A stretch of DNA of 64,000 nucleotides from Hymenobacter negativus (GCF_016056375.1 NZ_JAEDAE010000007.1:217259-281258); one strand, 5' to 3'; shown: positions 33,714 to 43,002, counted from the first letter of the stretch. The notes: generated by a model from the sequence alone, not told the origin. Numbers and translations are program-made.

Positions 33714-36614
33714 TTAGTGCAGTACCGTGGCGTCGAAAACCACGCTCACGTAGTACAGCGCCCCGATGGTGGGGCCGGCGGCGTACTGGAAATAGCGCTT
33801 GTTGAGGATGTCGGTGCCGCCGAGCTTCACGGTGGATTTCAGGGTGGGCACGCGCAGGTTCACCTGCGCGTCGAGTGCGGCGTAGGCGGGCACTTGGCCG
33901 GTGGCCAGCGGGCTTTCCCACAGGAAGGCGTCCTGCCAGCGCCAGTTCACGTTGAAACCGAAGTTTTTCACGATTTCGCGGTTGCCGACCGACACGTTGG
34001 TGGCCCATTTCGGGGTGTTGAAACCGGTCACAAACACATCAGGCTGGTCGTTTTTCGACAGCGCGTTGTAGTTCACATTGCCAGCCACGGTGAACTTCTG
34101 ATAGAAGTTGTAGGTGAGGCCCAGCGTGGAACCGTAGCTGTGGTAGTTCTGGCGCGAGTTGGTGTACACGCGGTAGCGGTCCTGGCGGGCGTCGCGGTTG
34201 GCACGCAGGGCGGCCAGGGCGGCGGCATCGGAGCCCACGGGCACTTGCTGGCCGTTGGCGTCTTTGGGCACGCTCACCTCCACCTGGCCCAGAAAGCCGG
34301 AGTAGATGTTGTAGTAGGCGTCGGCATCGATGGCCAGGCGGTTGTCGAGGAGCACGCTGCGGTAGCCCACTTCGTAGGCGTTGATTTGCTCGGGCTGCTC
34401 GGTGGGCAGGTTGGCCACTTGCAGCAGGTTGCGGTTCTGGGGCAGCAGGGCGGCTTGGGCGGCGGTGCTGCCGGCGTTGGCCGCCACGTAAGCATTCACG
34501 GCTGCGTTGAACTGGTCGATGCTGGTGCGGGTATAGGAATTTTGCAGGTAGTTCAGGCCCTCGTTCACGCGGGCCAGGCCGCCCACGCGGCGCACGTTGC
34601 CGTTGTTCACGAAGGACAGCGCCTCGAACAGCGACGGAAAGCGCCAGCCATTCTGGTAAGAAGCGCGGAAGTTGTGCTTCTCGGCCAGCGTGTACACGGC
34701 GGCGAGGCGCGGGTTCACCTTGGCGGTGAACTCGGGGTTGTAGTCGACGTGCAGCGAGCCGGTCAGCTTCAGCTTATCGCCGAGCAGCAGCTTGGTGGCC
34801 TGGCCGAAGGCGCCGTACTTCTTGTAGTACACGTAGCTGCCGCCGGCCTGATTCCGTTCGGCCAAGGGCAGGCTGAAATCGACGAAGTTGTTGCCGTCGG
34901 GAATAATCTGATACACGCGGGCATCGGCGCCCACCAGCAAATCCACGAATTTCACGCGCGGCCCCAGGTTCCAGATGCCCTCGGTGTGGTAGGTGCGGCT
35001 GCGCTGGGTGAGGGCCGCGCCGCCGGGAATGGGCGCGCCGGGCACGTTCACGCCGCTATCCCAGTTGTTGGTGCTCACGATTTGGGCTTTCAGGGCGTCG
35101 AAGGCGGGCGTGCCGGGCTCGGCGCGGCCGGCGTCGGCGGCGGCGCGGGCGGCCGTCATGGCGGGCGCGAGGGCGGTGCCGGCTGCCAGCTGGCTTTGCA
35201 GCGTGGCCTTGAACTTGTTGCCCCACACGGCGTTCGAGCCGTTTTGCAGGTCGAGGTTCAGGGCCAGGGGGTTGAGGTTATAGGAGTTGCCGGTGTTTTC
35301 GAGCAGGGTGTAGGCGCGCACCACGAAGTCGCTGCCCTTCAGCTCCAGCTTGTGGTTCTGCACAGTCACGCCGTCAAGCTGAATCTTGTTGCCGCGCTGA
35401 AACACGCCATCCATCAGCCCGAAGCGGTAGCCGTAGCTCAGCTCCAGCTTGTCGGTCAGCTTGTAGTGCAGGCTGGCGTCGGCCTTGATGTTGCGCACGA
35501 TGGGATTGGTCAAATCCTTCTCGTAATAGCCGGTGCGCGTCACGGTAAACGCCTGGTTTTTGCCCTGGTAGGGGATGGTGATGGTGAGCGAGGAGTTGGT
35601 GTCGTCGCCGTAGCGGTTCCAGAGGTCGGCCGCCGGGTTGGCCGCGCCGGCCAGTTCCGGGAAGGCGGGGTTGGAGGTGCTCAGGCCCTGCGGGTTCTGG
35701 TCGGTTTGGGTGTTGGCTAGCCAGTCAGTACCGCGCAGGTAGTCGAGGTTCACCTTGTAGGCCCAGCGGCTGCCCAGTGCCTGAGCGTAGCGGATGGCCG
35801 TTTCGGTGAGGGCGCTGGTGCTGCGGTCTGCAGCGCTGCCTACGTGGTTCACGCCCACTTTCTGGTACACGCTCAGGCCCTGGTAAGTGAAAGGGCTTTT
35901 GGTGGTGAGGTTAGCCATGCCGTTGATGGCATTCATGCCGTAGAGGGCGGAGGCCGCGCCGGGCGTCACCTCCACGCTGGCAATATCGAGCTCCGTGGGG
36001 CCGATGGCGTTACCCAGCGGCACGCCCAGCGTGGCGGCCTGCATATCGACGCCATCCACCAGCTGCATGAAGCGGAAGTTATTGGGGATGTTGAAGCCCC
36101 GGGTATTCGGTACTTTGAAGGTGAGGCTGCTGGTAAGCATCTGCACGCCCTTCACGTTCTCCAGCGCGTCGTAGAAGCTGGGCGCGGGCGTTTCCTTAAT
36201 AGCGCGGATATCGAGCTTCTCAATGGCCACCGGCGATTTCAGCCGGCTTTCCTCCACCCGCGAGGCTGATACCACGACTTCATTAGTGAGCACGCCCTTG
36301 GCTTCGAGCGTCACGTTCAGCGGCTGGCTGCTGCTCACGATTTCCAGCTCCACGGCCTCGTGCCCCAGGGCATTGAAGACGAGCGTAAACGGATACGTCA
36401 GCTTGGCTTTGAGGGCGAATTTGCCCTCGCCGTCGCTCTGGGTGCCGGTGCTGGCCCCTTTTACGCTGATGCTCACGCCGGGCAGGGCTTCGTTGGTGCC
36501 CTTCTCGTGCACCACGCCGCTGATGGCAATGAGCTGCGTTTGGGCAAAGGCCGCGCTGAGGCTAGCCAGAAACAGGAGCAGAAAAAGGAGAAAGGAGGGG
36601 TAATAGGATTTCAT
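33714..36614 (-). CDS. TonB-dependent receptor with carboxypeptidase-like plug extension
   Basis: A 966-aa outer-membrane receptor. A signal peptide (YPSFLLFLLLFLASLSAAFAQ) is followed by a CarboxypepD_reg-like beta domain (about 28-115, ISGVVHEKGTNEALPGVSIS). The plug domain (about 125-235) contains LVDGVDMQAATLG and the segment VEVTPGAASALYGMNAINGM, and a 22-strand barrel follows. It is TonB-energised and no SusD gene is adjacent, so it is not a SusCD pair. Its place between cysJ and cysI suggests uptake of a sulfur-containing ligand, but iron or siderophore uptake is also possible. Confidence 0.88.
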   Translation of the reverse strand: MKSYYPSFLLFLLLFLASLSAAFAQTQLIAISGVVHEKGTNEALPGVSISVKGASTGTQSDGEGKFALKAKLTYPFTLVFNALGHEAVELEIVSSSQPLNVTLEAKGVLTNEVVVSASRVEESRLKSPVAIEKLDIRAIKETPAPSFYDALENVKGVQMLTSSLTFKVPNTRGFNIPNNFRFMQLVDGVDMQAATLGVPLGNAIGPTELDIASVEVTPGAASALYGMNAINGMANLTTKSPFTYQGLSVYQKVGVNHVGSAADRSTSALTETAIRYAQALGSRWAYKVNLDYLRGTDWLANTQTDQNPQGLSTSNPAFPELAGAANPAADLWNRYGDDTNSSLTITIPYQGKNQAFTVTRTGYYEKDLTNPIVRNIKADASLHYKLTDKLELSYGYRFGLMDGVFQRGNKIQLDGVTVQNHKLELKGSDFVVRAYTLLENTGNSYNLNPLALNLDLQNGSNAVWGNKFKATLQSQLAAGTALAPAMTAARAAADAGRAEPGTPAFDALKAQIVSTNNWDSGVNVPGAPIPGGAALTQRSRTYHTEGIWNLGPRVKFVDLLVGADARVYQIIPDGNNFVDFSLPLAERNQAGGSYVYYKKYGAFGQATKLLLGDKLKLTGSLHVDYNPEFTAKVNPRLAAVYTLAEKHNFRASYQNGWRFPSLFEALSFVNNGNVRRVGGLARVNEGLNYLQNSYTRTSIDQFNAAVNAYVAANAGSTAAQAALLPQNRNLLQVANLPTEQPEQINAYEVGYRSVLLDNRLAIDADAYYNIYSGFLGQVEVSVPKDANGQQVPVGSDAAALAALRANRDARQDRYRVYTNSRQNYHSYGSTLGLTYNFYQKFTVAGNVNYNALSKNDQPDVFVTGFNTPKWATNVSVGNREIVKNFGFNVNWRWQDAFLWESPLATGQVPAYAALDAQVNLRVPTLKSTVKLGGTDILNKRYFQYAAGPTIGALYYVSVVFDATVLH

Positions 36615-36712
36615 GAATTGGAAGAGTTGCTGTTGAAGAAGAGGGGCTGGAAAGCGAACGCATTCGACAGCAACAGGGCATTGGGGGAGTTTTCATAGGG
36701 TTTGGTGGTGGG

Positions 36713-36839
36713 GCCTCACCCCGGCCCCCTCTCCGGGTGGAAAGGGGGAGCCACGGCGGTGTAGGCGCAGGTTGGTCAGAAGTGAGAAATAAGGAATTGG
36801 CTGGCACCCCTCTCCCCGGAGAGGGGCCGGGGGTGAGGC
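36713..36839. repeat. Sulfur-locus inverted repeat, copy B (imperfect arms)
   Basis: The left arm (about 36713-36753) and right arm (36803-36839) carry the same gcctcacc...ggccccTctcc core as copy A, with several mismatches. It ends 3 nt before the cysJ stop codon. Confidence 0.8.
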
Positions 36840-36842
36840 TTT

Positions 36843-38672
36843 TTAATACACGTCCTCCAGATAGCGGCGCTGTTTGCGCAGGTTCTTCACGTAGGCCGCC
36901 GCGTCTTCAGCCGAAAGGCCGGCTTCTCGTTGCACCACTTGCGCCAATGCCGTTTGCACGGCCCCGCCCAAACGGTTTTTATCGCCGCAGACGTAGAGCT
37001 GCGCACCGTTTTCGAGCCAGCCAAATACCTCGCGGCTGTTTTCGAGGAGGCGGTCCTGCACGTAGATTTTCTCGGCTTGGTCGCGGGAAAAAGCCACATC
37101 AAGCTTCGTCAAGCCCCCTTTTTTCAGGTGTTGCTGCCACTCGGCCTGGTACAGAAAATCTGTGGTGAAGTGCGGGTTGCCAAACAGCAGCCAGTTGCGG
37201 CCGGCGGCGCCAAGCTCCACCCGTTCCTCCACGAAAGCGCGGAAGGGCGCAATGCCGGTGCCCGCCCCAATCATGATGATGTCGGTAGCCGGGTTGGCCG
37301 GCAGCTTGAAGTACTCGTTGTGCTCCACAAACACGCGCACCTCGTCGCCCACTGCCACGCGGTCGGCCAGAAACGACGAGCACACGCCCTGCTTGCGGCG
37401 GCCGTGGGCCTCGTAGCGCACGGCTCCTACGGTGAGGTGCACTTCGTCGGGATGCGTGAGCAGGCTGCTGGCGATGGAGTAGGCGCGGGTCGGCAGCGGG
37501 CGCAGTGTGTCGGCCAGAGTTTGGGCGGTGAGCTGGTCGGTGGGGAAGTCGGTGAGCAGGTCGGCCACGTCGCGGCCGTAGAGGTAGGGCTGCAGGCGCG
37601 TGGTGTCGGCCAGCAGGCCGCGCAGCTCGGCGTGGGGGGCCAGGGCGGCGTATCGTTCCAGCACGTCGCGGGTGAGCACCGTGAGCTCGCGGCGGCTGGC
37701 CAGGGCGGCGGCGAGCGGTAGGCTTTCCGCCCCCAGCTGCACCAGTGCCGAGTCGGAGAGGCGGGCGGCGCGCAGCACTTCCTCCACCAACGGGTCGTGG
37801 TTTACGGAACGCACCGCCAGCGCATCGCCGGGTGCGTATTGCAAGCCCGAACCAGCCAAATCCAGCTCGATGTGGTACGTCTCCTTGTCCGAACCGCGCC
37901 CATTCAGCTGGATGCTTTCGAGCACCCGTGCCGGCCAGAGGTTTTCGCGGGTGTACTCGGTGATGGGTGAATGAGTGGATGTGTGAATGGCCGAATGAGT
38001 AGCGCCGACCGTGACCGCAGCGGCCGCAGCGGTGGCTGTCGCGGCCGTTTCGGCTGTCCCAGCTAGTTGGTTCAGCGCGGCCTCAATCCACTGGGTGGCG
38101 GCGGCCTGGTAATCCACGTCCGCATCCACGCGGTCGAGCAGGCGGGTGCCGCCCAACTCGGCCAGACGTTGGTCGAACTCCTTGCCCGTTTGGCAGAAGT
38201 GCAGGTAGCTGCTATCGCCCAAGGCCAGCACGGCGAAGCGCAGCTTGGGCAGTTTTGGTGCGCGGGGGCCGTGGAGGAATTGGTGCAGCTCCTCGGCCGC
38301 GATGGGTGGCTCGCCTTCGCCGTGCGTGCTCACCACCACAAGCAAGTTCTGCTCTTGCGCCAGCTGCCGGGCCGGGTAGTCGTTCATGTCGCGCACCTCA
38401 GCCGTGAGGCCGCGCTGCTTGGCAGCCTCAAAGGCTTGTTGAGCCACTTTTTTGCCGTTGCCAGTGTGCGAGCCATAGATAATGGTCAGCTTCTCGGCCG
38501 GAGTCGCCACGGCGGGGGCAGCCGCGACAGCTGCAACTGCCGCGCCGCCGCTGGTGGCCTGACCGTAGAAATAGCCACTCAGCCACACCAGCTGCTGCGC
38601 CGATAAGCCGGTGGCAAGCTGCCGAAGGTGCGCCTCGTCGAGGTGAGGAGGAAGGGTTGGGAAAGCTGACAT
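36843..38672 (-). CDS. cysJ: Sulfite reductase flavoprotein subunit
   Basis: NADPH-dependent diflavin reductase of 609 aa that supplies electrons to CysI. The flavodoxin (FMN) domain begins near residue 60 with YGSHTGNGKKVA and contains STHGEGEPP. A poly-Ala/Thr linker follows (about 205-235). The FAD domain has RAYSIASS and GVCSSFLAD, and the NADPH domain has GAGTGIAPFRAF and ends RYLEDVY, as CysJ does. ATG 38672 (MSAFPTLPPHL) is chosen; the frame upstream to 38753 is translated from the preceding repeat. It is separated from cobA by 219 nt of repeats. Confidence 0.94.
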   Translation of the reverse strand: MSAFPTLPPHLDEAHLRQLATGLSAQQLVWLSGYFYGQATSGGAAVAAVAAAPAVATPAEKLTIIYGSHTGNGKKVAQQAFEAAKQRGLTAEVRDMNDYPARQLAQEQNLLVVVSTHGEGEPPIAAEELHQFLHGPRAPKLPKLRFAVLALGDSSYLHFCQTGKEFDQRLAELGGTRLLDRVDADVDYQAAATQWIEAALNQLAGTAETAATATAAAAAVTVGATHSAIHTSTHSPITEYTRENLWPARVLESIQLNGRGSDKETYHIELDLAGSGLQYAPGDALAVRSVNHDPLVEEVLRAARLSDSALVQLGAESLPLAAALASRRELTVLTRDVLERYAALAPHAELRGLLADTTRLQPYLYGRDVADLLTDFPTDQLTAQTLADTLRPLPTRAYSIASSLLTHPDEVHLTVGAVRYEAHGRRKQGVCSSFLADRVAVGDEVRVFVEHNEYFKLPANPATDIIMIGAGTGIAPFRAFVEERVELGAAGRNWLLFGNPHFTTDFLYQAEWQQHLKKGGLTKLDVAFSRDQAEKIYVQDRLLENSREVFGWLENGAQLYVCGDKNRLGGAVQTALAQVVQREAGLSAEDAAAYVKNLRKQRRYLEDVY

Positions 38673-38686
38673 AGTTCGTTCTAACA

Positions 38687-38890
38687 TGGGCCTCACCCCG
38701 GCCCCTCTCCGACGAGGGAGAATGGAGCCACGGAGGCGGGGGCGATGTAGCACAGGCTTCCGCTAGTGCGTGGTTGGTGTTTGTTCTGGTAGTGCACAGG
38801 CGGAAGCCTGTGCTGTAGGTCGTTGGGCTCTCCTTATGCCCAAGCTTTCGCGGCTTAAGCGAACCGGGGCCGGCCCGGAGGGGGCGTGAG
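38687..38890. repeat. Sulfur-locus inverted repeat, copy C, with a nested second palindrome
   Basis: The outer part carries a degenerate copy of the cctcaccc/ggccccTctcc family at both ends (about 38687-38720 and 38860-38890). Inside it, 38749-38763 (agcacaggcttccgc) and 38800-38814 are exact reverse complements, which looks like a different palindrome family inserted into the first. It fills the cobA-cysJ gap. Confidence 0.7.
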
Positions 38891-38891
38891 G

Positions 38892-39689
38892 TTACGCCAC
38901 TTGCGCGTATGTCAGCAGCTCCGCTGGGACTTCGGCCGCTGCGGCTGCCGACGGCTTCATTAGCCGCACTACTTCGCCCAGCACAATCACCGCCGGGGCG
39001 CTCAGGCCGGCTGCGCTGGCGCGCCCGGCAATGTCGGCCACGGTGCCGGCCACGGCGCGGGCAGTGGGCAAAGTGCCGTTCTGGATGACGGCCGCCGGTA
39101 GCCCGGCCCCGCCGTAGCGGGCAAATACCTTTGCGATTTCGGCCAGTCGGCTCATGCCCATCAGGATAACCGTGGTGGTGCGGGGCGACTGGGCGGCTTC
39201 CAGCAGGGCGGCCGACAGCTGGTCGTCGGCCGTGGTGCCCGTCAGCACCCGAAAGCCTTCGCTCAGCCCCCGGTGCGTGGCCGGAATGCCCAGGCTGCCC
39301 GCCGCCGCCACCGCGCTGCTAATGCCCGGCACGTAGGCCGTCGCCAGCCCGTGCGCCTCGGCATACAGCATTTCCTCGCGGCCCCGGCCAAACACGAAAG
39401 GGTCGCCGCCCTTTAGCCGCACCACGTGGCCGTGGCGGTAGGCCTGTTGCACAATCAGGTCGTTGATGCCTTCCTGGGTATAAGCTTTGAAACCGCTACG
39501 CTTGCCCACAAAAATCAGCGGCACGCCGTGCCGGACGTGGGCCAGCAGCGCATCATTCGCCAGCGCGTCATACAGCACCACATCGGCCGTGGCTAGGGCT
39601 TTGGCGCCGCGTAGGGTCAGGAGGTCCGGGTCGCCGGGGCCGGCCCCTACCACGGTCAGACGAGGCAGGAAAAAGGGGAAATCAGCCAT
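38892..39689 (-). CDS. cobA: Uroporphyrinogen-III C-methyltransferase
   Basis: SAM-dependent enzyme methylating uroporphyrinogen III twice to precorrin-2, the first step towards siroheme. The 265-aa product shows the SUMT signatures VGAGPGDPDLLTLRGAKAL (about 13-31), VRLKGGDPFVFGRG (about 92-105), and PGISSAVAAAGSLGIPATHR. It supplies precorrin-2 to the dehydrogenase domain of the CysG-TSUP fusion at the end of the operon, so the locus encodes both siroheme steps. It lies 14 nt downstream of cysN. Confidence 0.95.
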   Translation of the reverse strand: MADFPFFLPRLTVVGAGPGDPDLLTLRGAKALATADVVLYDALANDALLAHVRHGVPLIFVGKRSGFKAYTQEGINDLIVQQAYRHGHVVRLKGGDPFVFGRGREEMLYAEAHGLATAYVPGISSAVAAAGSLGIPATHRGLSEGFRVLTGTTADDQLSAALLEAAQSPRTTTVILMGMSRLAEIAKVFARYGGAGLPAAVIQNGTLPTARAVAGTVADIAGRASAAGLSAPAVIVLGEVVRLMKPSAAAAAEVPAELLTYAQVA

Positions 39690-39703
39690 GATGATATCAA
39701 ATG

Positions 39704-40996
39704 CTAGATGGAAAAAGCCGCTTCTGCTGGTACCTCATCCGTGAAATACTCCGGGTCGGTAGCCGCGACGAGGCCAGCGGCAAGTGTGGCCCCGGTCTGC
39801 TCATCGACCAAGATGAAGGCCCCCGTCACACGGTTTTGGTGGTACTCGTCCACTACCAGCGGAAGGGCCGTTTTGAGGCGCACTCGCACGATGTCGTTGA
39901 GCTTAGCCTCGTCGGTGCCCTGGCTTTCAAAGGTTTCGATGTTGGTTTTCTGCAGGATGGTGGTCACGGCGGCTTTCACGGTGGCGGCGTGGTGCTGCAC
40001 CAGCAGCTTGCGGCCGGCGCGCAGGGGCCGCTCGTCCATCCAGCAAAGGGTGGCTTCCAGCTCGCGCACCACGGCCGGGTGGGCAGCGGTGGGCACAATG
40101 GTATCGCCCCGGCTCACGTCCACGTCTTCGCGCAGGCGCAGCACCACGCCCTGTGGGGCGCTGGCAGCCGCCACTTCCTGCTGGTTCACTTCAATGGCCT
40201 CAATCACCGTTTCCAGCCCCGAAGGCCAGATGCGCACCCGGTCGCCGGCCTGGTAAGTACCGCTCTGGATGCGGCCGGCGTAGCCCCGGTAGTCGGGCAA
40301 TTCTTCGGTCTGCGGCCGAATCACATATTGCACCTGAAAGCGCGGCTCGTTGGGGTTGGCGTCGGTGGCGGCGGGCACGCTTTCGAGGTGCTCCAGCAGG
40401 CCGGGCCCCTGGTACCAGGGCAGGAAATCGGAGCGGCGCACCACGTTGTCGCCGTTGAGGGCGCTGAGCGGGATAGCCACTACGTTCGGCAGCCGCAGCT
40501 GCCCGGCAATAGCCTGATAATCGGCCACGATGTTGCGGAAAATAACTTCCTCGTGCCCCACCAAATCCATCTTGTTCACGGCCAGCACAAAATGTTGAAT
40601 ACCCAGTAGCGAAGCCAGCAGCGTGTGCCGCCGGGTCTGCTCAATCACCCCCTGGCGGGCGTCCACGAGCACAATAGCGAGGTCGGCGTTGCTGGCACCG
40701 GTCACCATGTTGCGGGTGTATTGCACGTGCCCCGGTGCATCGGTAATGATAAACTTGCGCCGCGGCGTGGTAAAGTATTTATGCGCCACATCAATGGTGA
40801 TGCCCTGCTCGCGCTCCGCCTTCAGGCCATCGGTGAGCAAGGCCAAATCCACGGTGCCGCCCGCAGTAGCGCGGCGCTTTTCCAGCGTCGCCAGCACGTC
40901 GAGGGAAACGGAGTCGCTGTCGTACAGCAGCCGGCCAATGAGCGTACTCTTGCCGTCGTCGACGCTGCCGCAGGTGATAAATCGGAGAAGGTCCAT
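39704..40996 (-). CDS. cysN: Sulfate adenylyltransferase subunit 1 (GTPase)
   Basis: The GTPase subunit of ATP sulfurylase, driving adenylyl-sulfate (APS) formation with CysD. The 430-aa product is EF-Tu-like: the P-loop GSVDDGKST is at residues 10-18, the switch motif is DAPGHVQYTRNM, and the guanine-binding motif is NKMD. No C-terminal APS kinase (CysC) domain is present, which agrees with an APS-reducing CysH. It lies upstream of cobA and downstream of cysD, separated from the latter by an inverted repeat. Confidence 0.95.
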   Translation of the reverse strand: MDLLRFITCGSVDDGKSTLIGRLLYDSDSVSLDVLATLEKRRATAGGTVDLALLTDGLKAEREQGITIDVAHKYFTTPRRKFIITDAPGHVQYTRNMVTGASNADLAIVLVDARQGVIEQTRRHTLLASLLGIQHFVLAVNKMDLVGHEEVIFRNIVADYQAIAGQLRLPNVVAIPLSALNGDNVVRRSDFLPWYQGPGLLEHLESVPAATDANPNEPRFQVQYVIRPQTEELPDYRGYAGRIQSGTYQAGDRVRIWPSGLETVIEAIEVNQQEVAAASAPQGVVLRLREDVDVSRGDTIVPTAAHPAVVRELEATLCWMDERPLRAGRKLLVQHHAATVKAAVTTILQKTNIETFESQGTDEAKLNDIVRVRLKTALPLVVDEYHQNRVTGAFILVDEQTGATLAAGLVAATDPEYFTDEVPAEAAFSI

Positions 40997-41025
40997 GGTG
41001 CGTTCTGTATTGCGCTGGCGGGCAG

Positions 41026-41173
41026 ACGGCCCCAGGCGTGGGGCCTCCCCCCTGGCCCCTCTCCGCTGGAGAGGGGGGCGGTCGATTATTTATTTGATTG
41101 ATTCATTAGTTGACGTCAGGCATCCCTCTCCAGCGGAGAGGGGCCGGGGGTGAGGCCCCACGCCTGGGGCCGT
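41026..41173. repeat. Sulfur-locus inverted repeat, copy D (about 50-bp arms)
   Basis: Bases 41026-41076 and 41124-41173 are near-perfect reverse complements. They contain acggccccaggcgtggggcc plus the shared cctcaccc/ggccccTctcc core. The spacer is AT-rich (47 nt). The right arm reaches the first base of the cysD stop codon. Confidence 0.88.
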
Positions 41174-42087
41174 TAGAAATACCCGTTTCGCTTCCGGTCT
41201 TCCATGCCCGTTTCGGAGAGTTGGTCATCGAGCCGCGTGGCCCCGCGCTCGCTCACTTTCGCCAGCAGCAGGTCCTGGATGATGTCGTCGACGGAGGAGG
41301 CGTCGCTTTCCACGGCGGCGGTGCAGGTGGAGTCGCCCACGGTGCGGAAGCGCACGCGGCGTTGCACTATTTCGTCGCTCTCGTCCAGGTTCAGGTGCTC
41401 GCTGAAACCGAGGAGCTGGCCTGTGGGCATTACCACGCACTGGCGTTCGTGCGAGAAATAAATGTCTGGCAGCTTGATGTTTTCGCGCTGGATGTAGTTC
41501 CACACGTCCAGCTCGGTCCAGTTCGAGATGGGGAACACGCGCACGTTTTCGCCCTTCTGAATGCGGCCGTTATAGATGTTCCACAGCTCCGGCCGTTGGC
41601 GCTTGGGGTCCCATTGGCCAAAGTCGTCGCGCACCGAGAAAATCCGCTCCTTGGCGCGGGCCTTTTCCTCATCGCGCCGCGCGCCGCCGATGCAGGCGTC
41701 AAACTCGAACTCTTCGATGACATCGAGCAGGGTATATGTTTGCAACGGGTTGCGGCTGGGGTACTTGCCGCCCGGCTCGCGCAGGCCACGCGCCCGGATG
41801 GTGTCTTCTACCCGGCGCACAATCAGCTTCTCGCCCAAATGCGCGGCCAGCTCATCCCGGTAGTCAATGATTTCCTCGAAGTTGTGGCCCGTGTCGATGT
41901 GTACCAGCGGGAAGGGAAACCGGCCCGGCCGAAAGGCTTTTTCGGCAAGTCGAGTGAGGGCAATCGAGTCTTTGCCGCCCGAAAACAGCAGCGCGGGCCG
42001 CTCGAACTGGCCGGCTACTTCACGTAGAATATGAATAGATTCAGCCTCCAAACGGTCGAGGTAATCGAGATAAGCAGCGGTTGGCAT
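41173..42087 (-). CDS. cysD: Sulfate adenylyltransferase subunit 2
   Basis: Catalytic subunit of ATP sulfurylase, making APS from sulfate and ATP. It is 304 aa, with the PP-loop SGGKDS at residues 36-41, then VHIDTGHNF and the family C-terminal region DDIIQDLLLAKVSERGATRLDD, ending MEDRKRNGYF. ATG 42087 is chosen; an in-frame GTG at 42093 would add two residues. It is followed by cysN and preceded by cysH with a 143-nt gap. Confidence 0.95.
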   Translation of the reverse strand: MPTAAYLDYLDRLEAESIHILREVAGQFERPALLFSGGKDSIALTRLAEKAFRPGRFPFPLVHIDTGHNFEEIIDYRDELAAHLGEKLIVRRVEDTIRARGLREPGGKYPSRNPLQTYTLLDVIEEFEFDACIGGARRDEEKARAKERIFSVRDDFGQWDPKRQRPELWNIYNGRIQKGENVRVFPISNWTELDVWNYIQRENIKLPDIYFSHERQCVVMPTGQLLGFSEHLNLDESDEIVQRRVRFRTVGDSTCTAAVESDASSVDDIIQDLLLAKVSERGATRLDDQLSETGMEDRKRNGYF

Positions 42088-42230
42088 TGGCACAGGAAGT
42101 TATGGCCCGAAAAAAATCGGGCAAAATTGAAAGCCGGAAAAAGTTGGGTGGGATAGGGCCCGCGAAAGGTGCCCTTGGGGAAGAAAGAAGGCAGCGCCAG
42201 CGGCCCGGCCGCCGGCGCATGGGTTTAGGC

Positions 42231-42989
42231 CTAGCCCGGCATTCGCTCCACCACCGGGTCGAGGCCTTGGTGAACGGCGGTGGCGTGCAGGCCGCACTCC
42301 TTAGCAGCCGCGTCTTCCCACCACCAGCGGCCGGCGCGGAATTCCTCGCCCGGCGCAATGGCGCGGGTGCAGGGCGCGCAGCCGATGCTCACAAAGCCCT
42401 TGTGATGCAGTGGGTTAATTGGAATTCCATTGGCCTGAGCAAATGCTTCGCACTCGGCCCAGGTCCAGTCGAAGAGCGGGTGCACTTTGATGAGTGCGTG
42501 GCCAGCATCCCATTCGGCCGGGTGCATGGTCTGGCGGTTCTGCGACTGCTCGGCGCGGATGCCCGTCACCCAGACCTGCTGGCCGGCCAGGGCGCGGCTC
42601 AGCGGCTCCACCTTGCGGATAGTGCAGCACTCGTTGCGGTTTTCGATGCTCTCGTAGAAGCTGTTGGGGCCTTTCTGGGCAACCAGATCTTCGAGTGCGG
42701 CGGTTTGCGGCACGAAGACTTCGATGGGCTTTTTGTAGCGCAGCAAGGTCTTGTTCCAGGTCGAATACGTTTCCTGAAAATTGCGGCCCGTGTCGAGGGT
42801 GAAAACCCGGATGGGCAGGTCGTTTTCGAAGATGAAGTGCGTGATAATCTGGTCCTCAAGCCCGAAGGAGGTGGAAAACGATACGCGGCCGGGGAAGTGG
42901 TCGGCCAGCAGGGTCAGGGTTTCCGGTACCGAGCAATCGGGCAGGTAGCGGCGTAGGTCAGCGACCTGGCTTTCAAGGGGTAATGCCAT
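42231..42989 (-). CDS. cysH: Adenylyl-sulfate reductase, 4Fe-4S type
   Basis: Reduces activated sulfate to sulfite using thioredoxin. The 252-aa protein has the catalytic Cys232 (ECGLH) and the iron-sulfur pattern Cys121-Cys122 (ECCTIRK) with Cys204 and Cys207 (GCAPCTR). That pattern marks APS reductases and is absent from PAPS-specific enzymes, so APS is the likely substrate and no APS kinase is needed; none is seen. ATG 42989 is chosen; an upstream frame to 43076 runs through leader hairpins. It is the first gene after the long regulatory leader. Confidence 0.94.
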   Translation of the reverse strand: MALPLESQVADLRRYLPDCSVPETLTLLADHFPGRVSFSTSFGLEDQIITHFIFENDLPIRVFTLDTGRNFQETYSTWNKTLLRYKKPIEVFVPQTAALEDLVAQKGPNSFYESIENRNECCTIRKVEPLSRALAGQQVWVTGIRAEQSQNRQTMHPAEWDAGHALIKVHPLFDWTWAECEAFAQANGIPINPLHHKGFVSIGCAPCTRAIAPGEEFRAGRWWWEDAAAKECGLHATAVHQGLDPVVERMPG

Positions 42990-43002
42990 GATGGGAGGGG
43001 AG

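Noticed and set aside
33222..35720. 832-codon open frame on the plus strand across cysI and the TonB receptor gene
   Set aside because: It is antisense to two clearly identified genes. Its product is a low-complexity Gly/Val/His/Gln-rich sequence with no family features, as expected for the complement of GC-rich codons.
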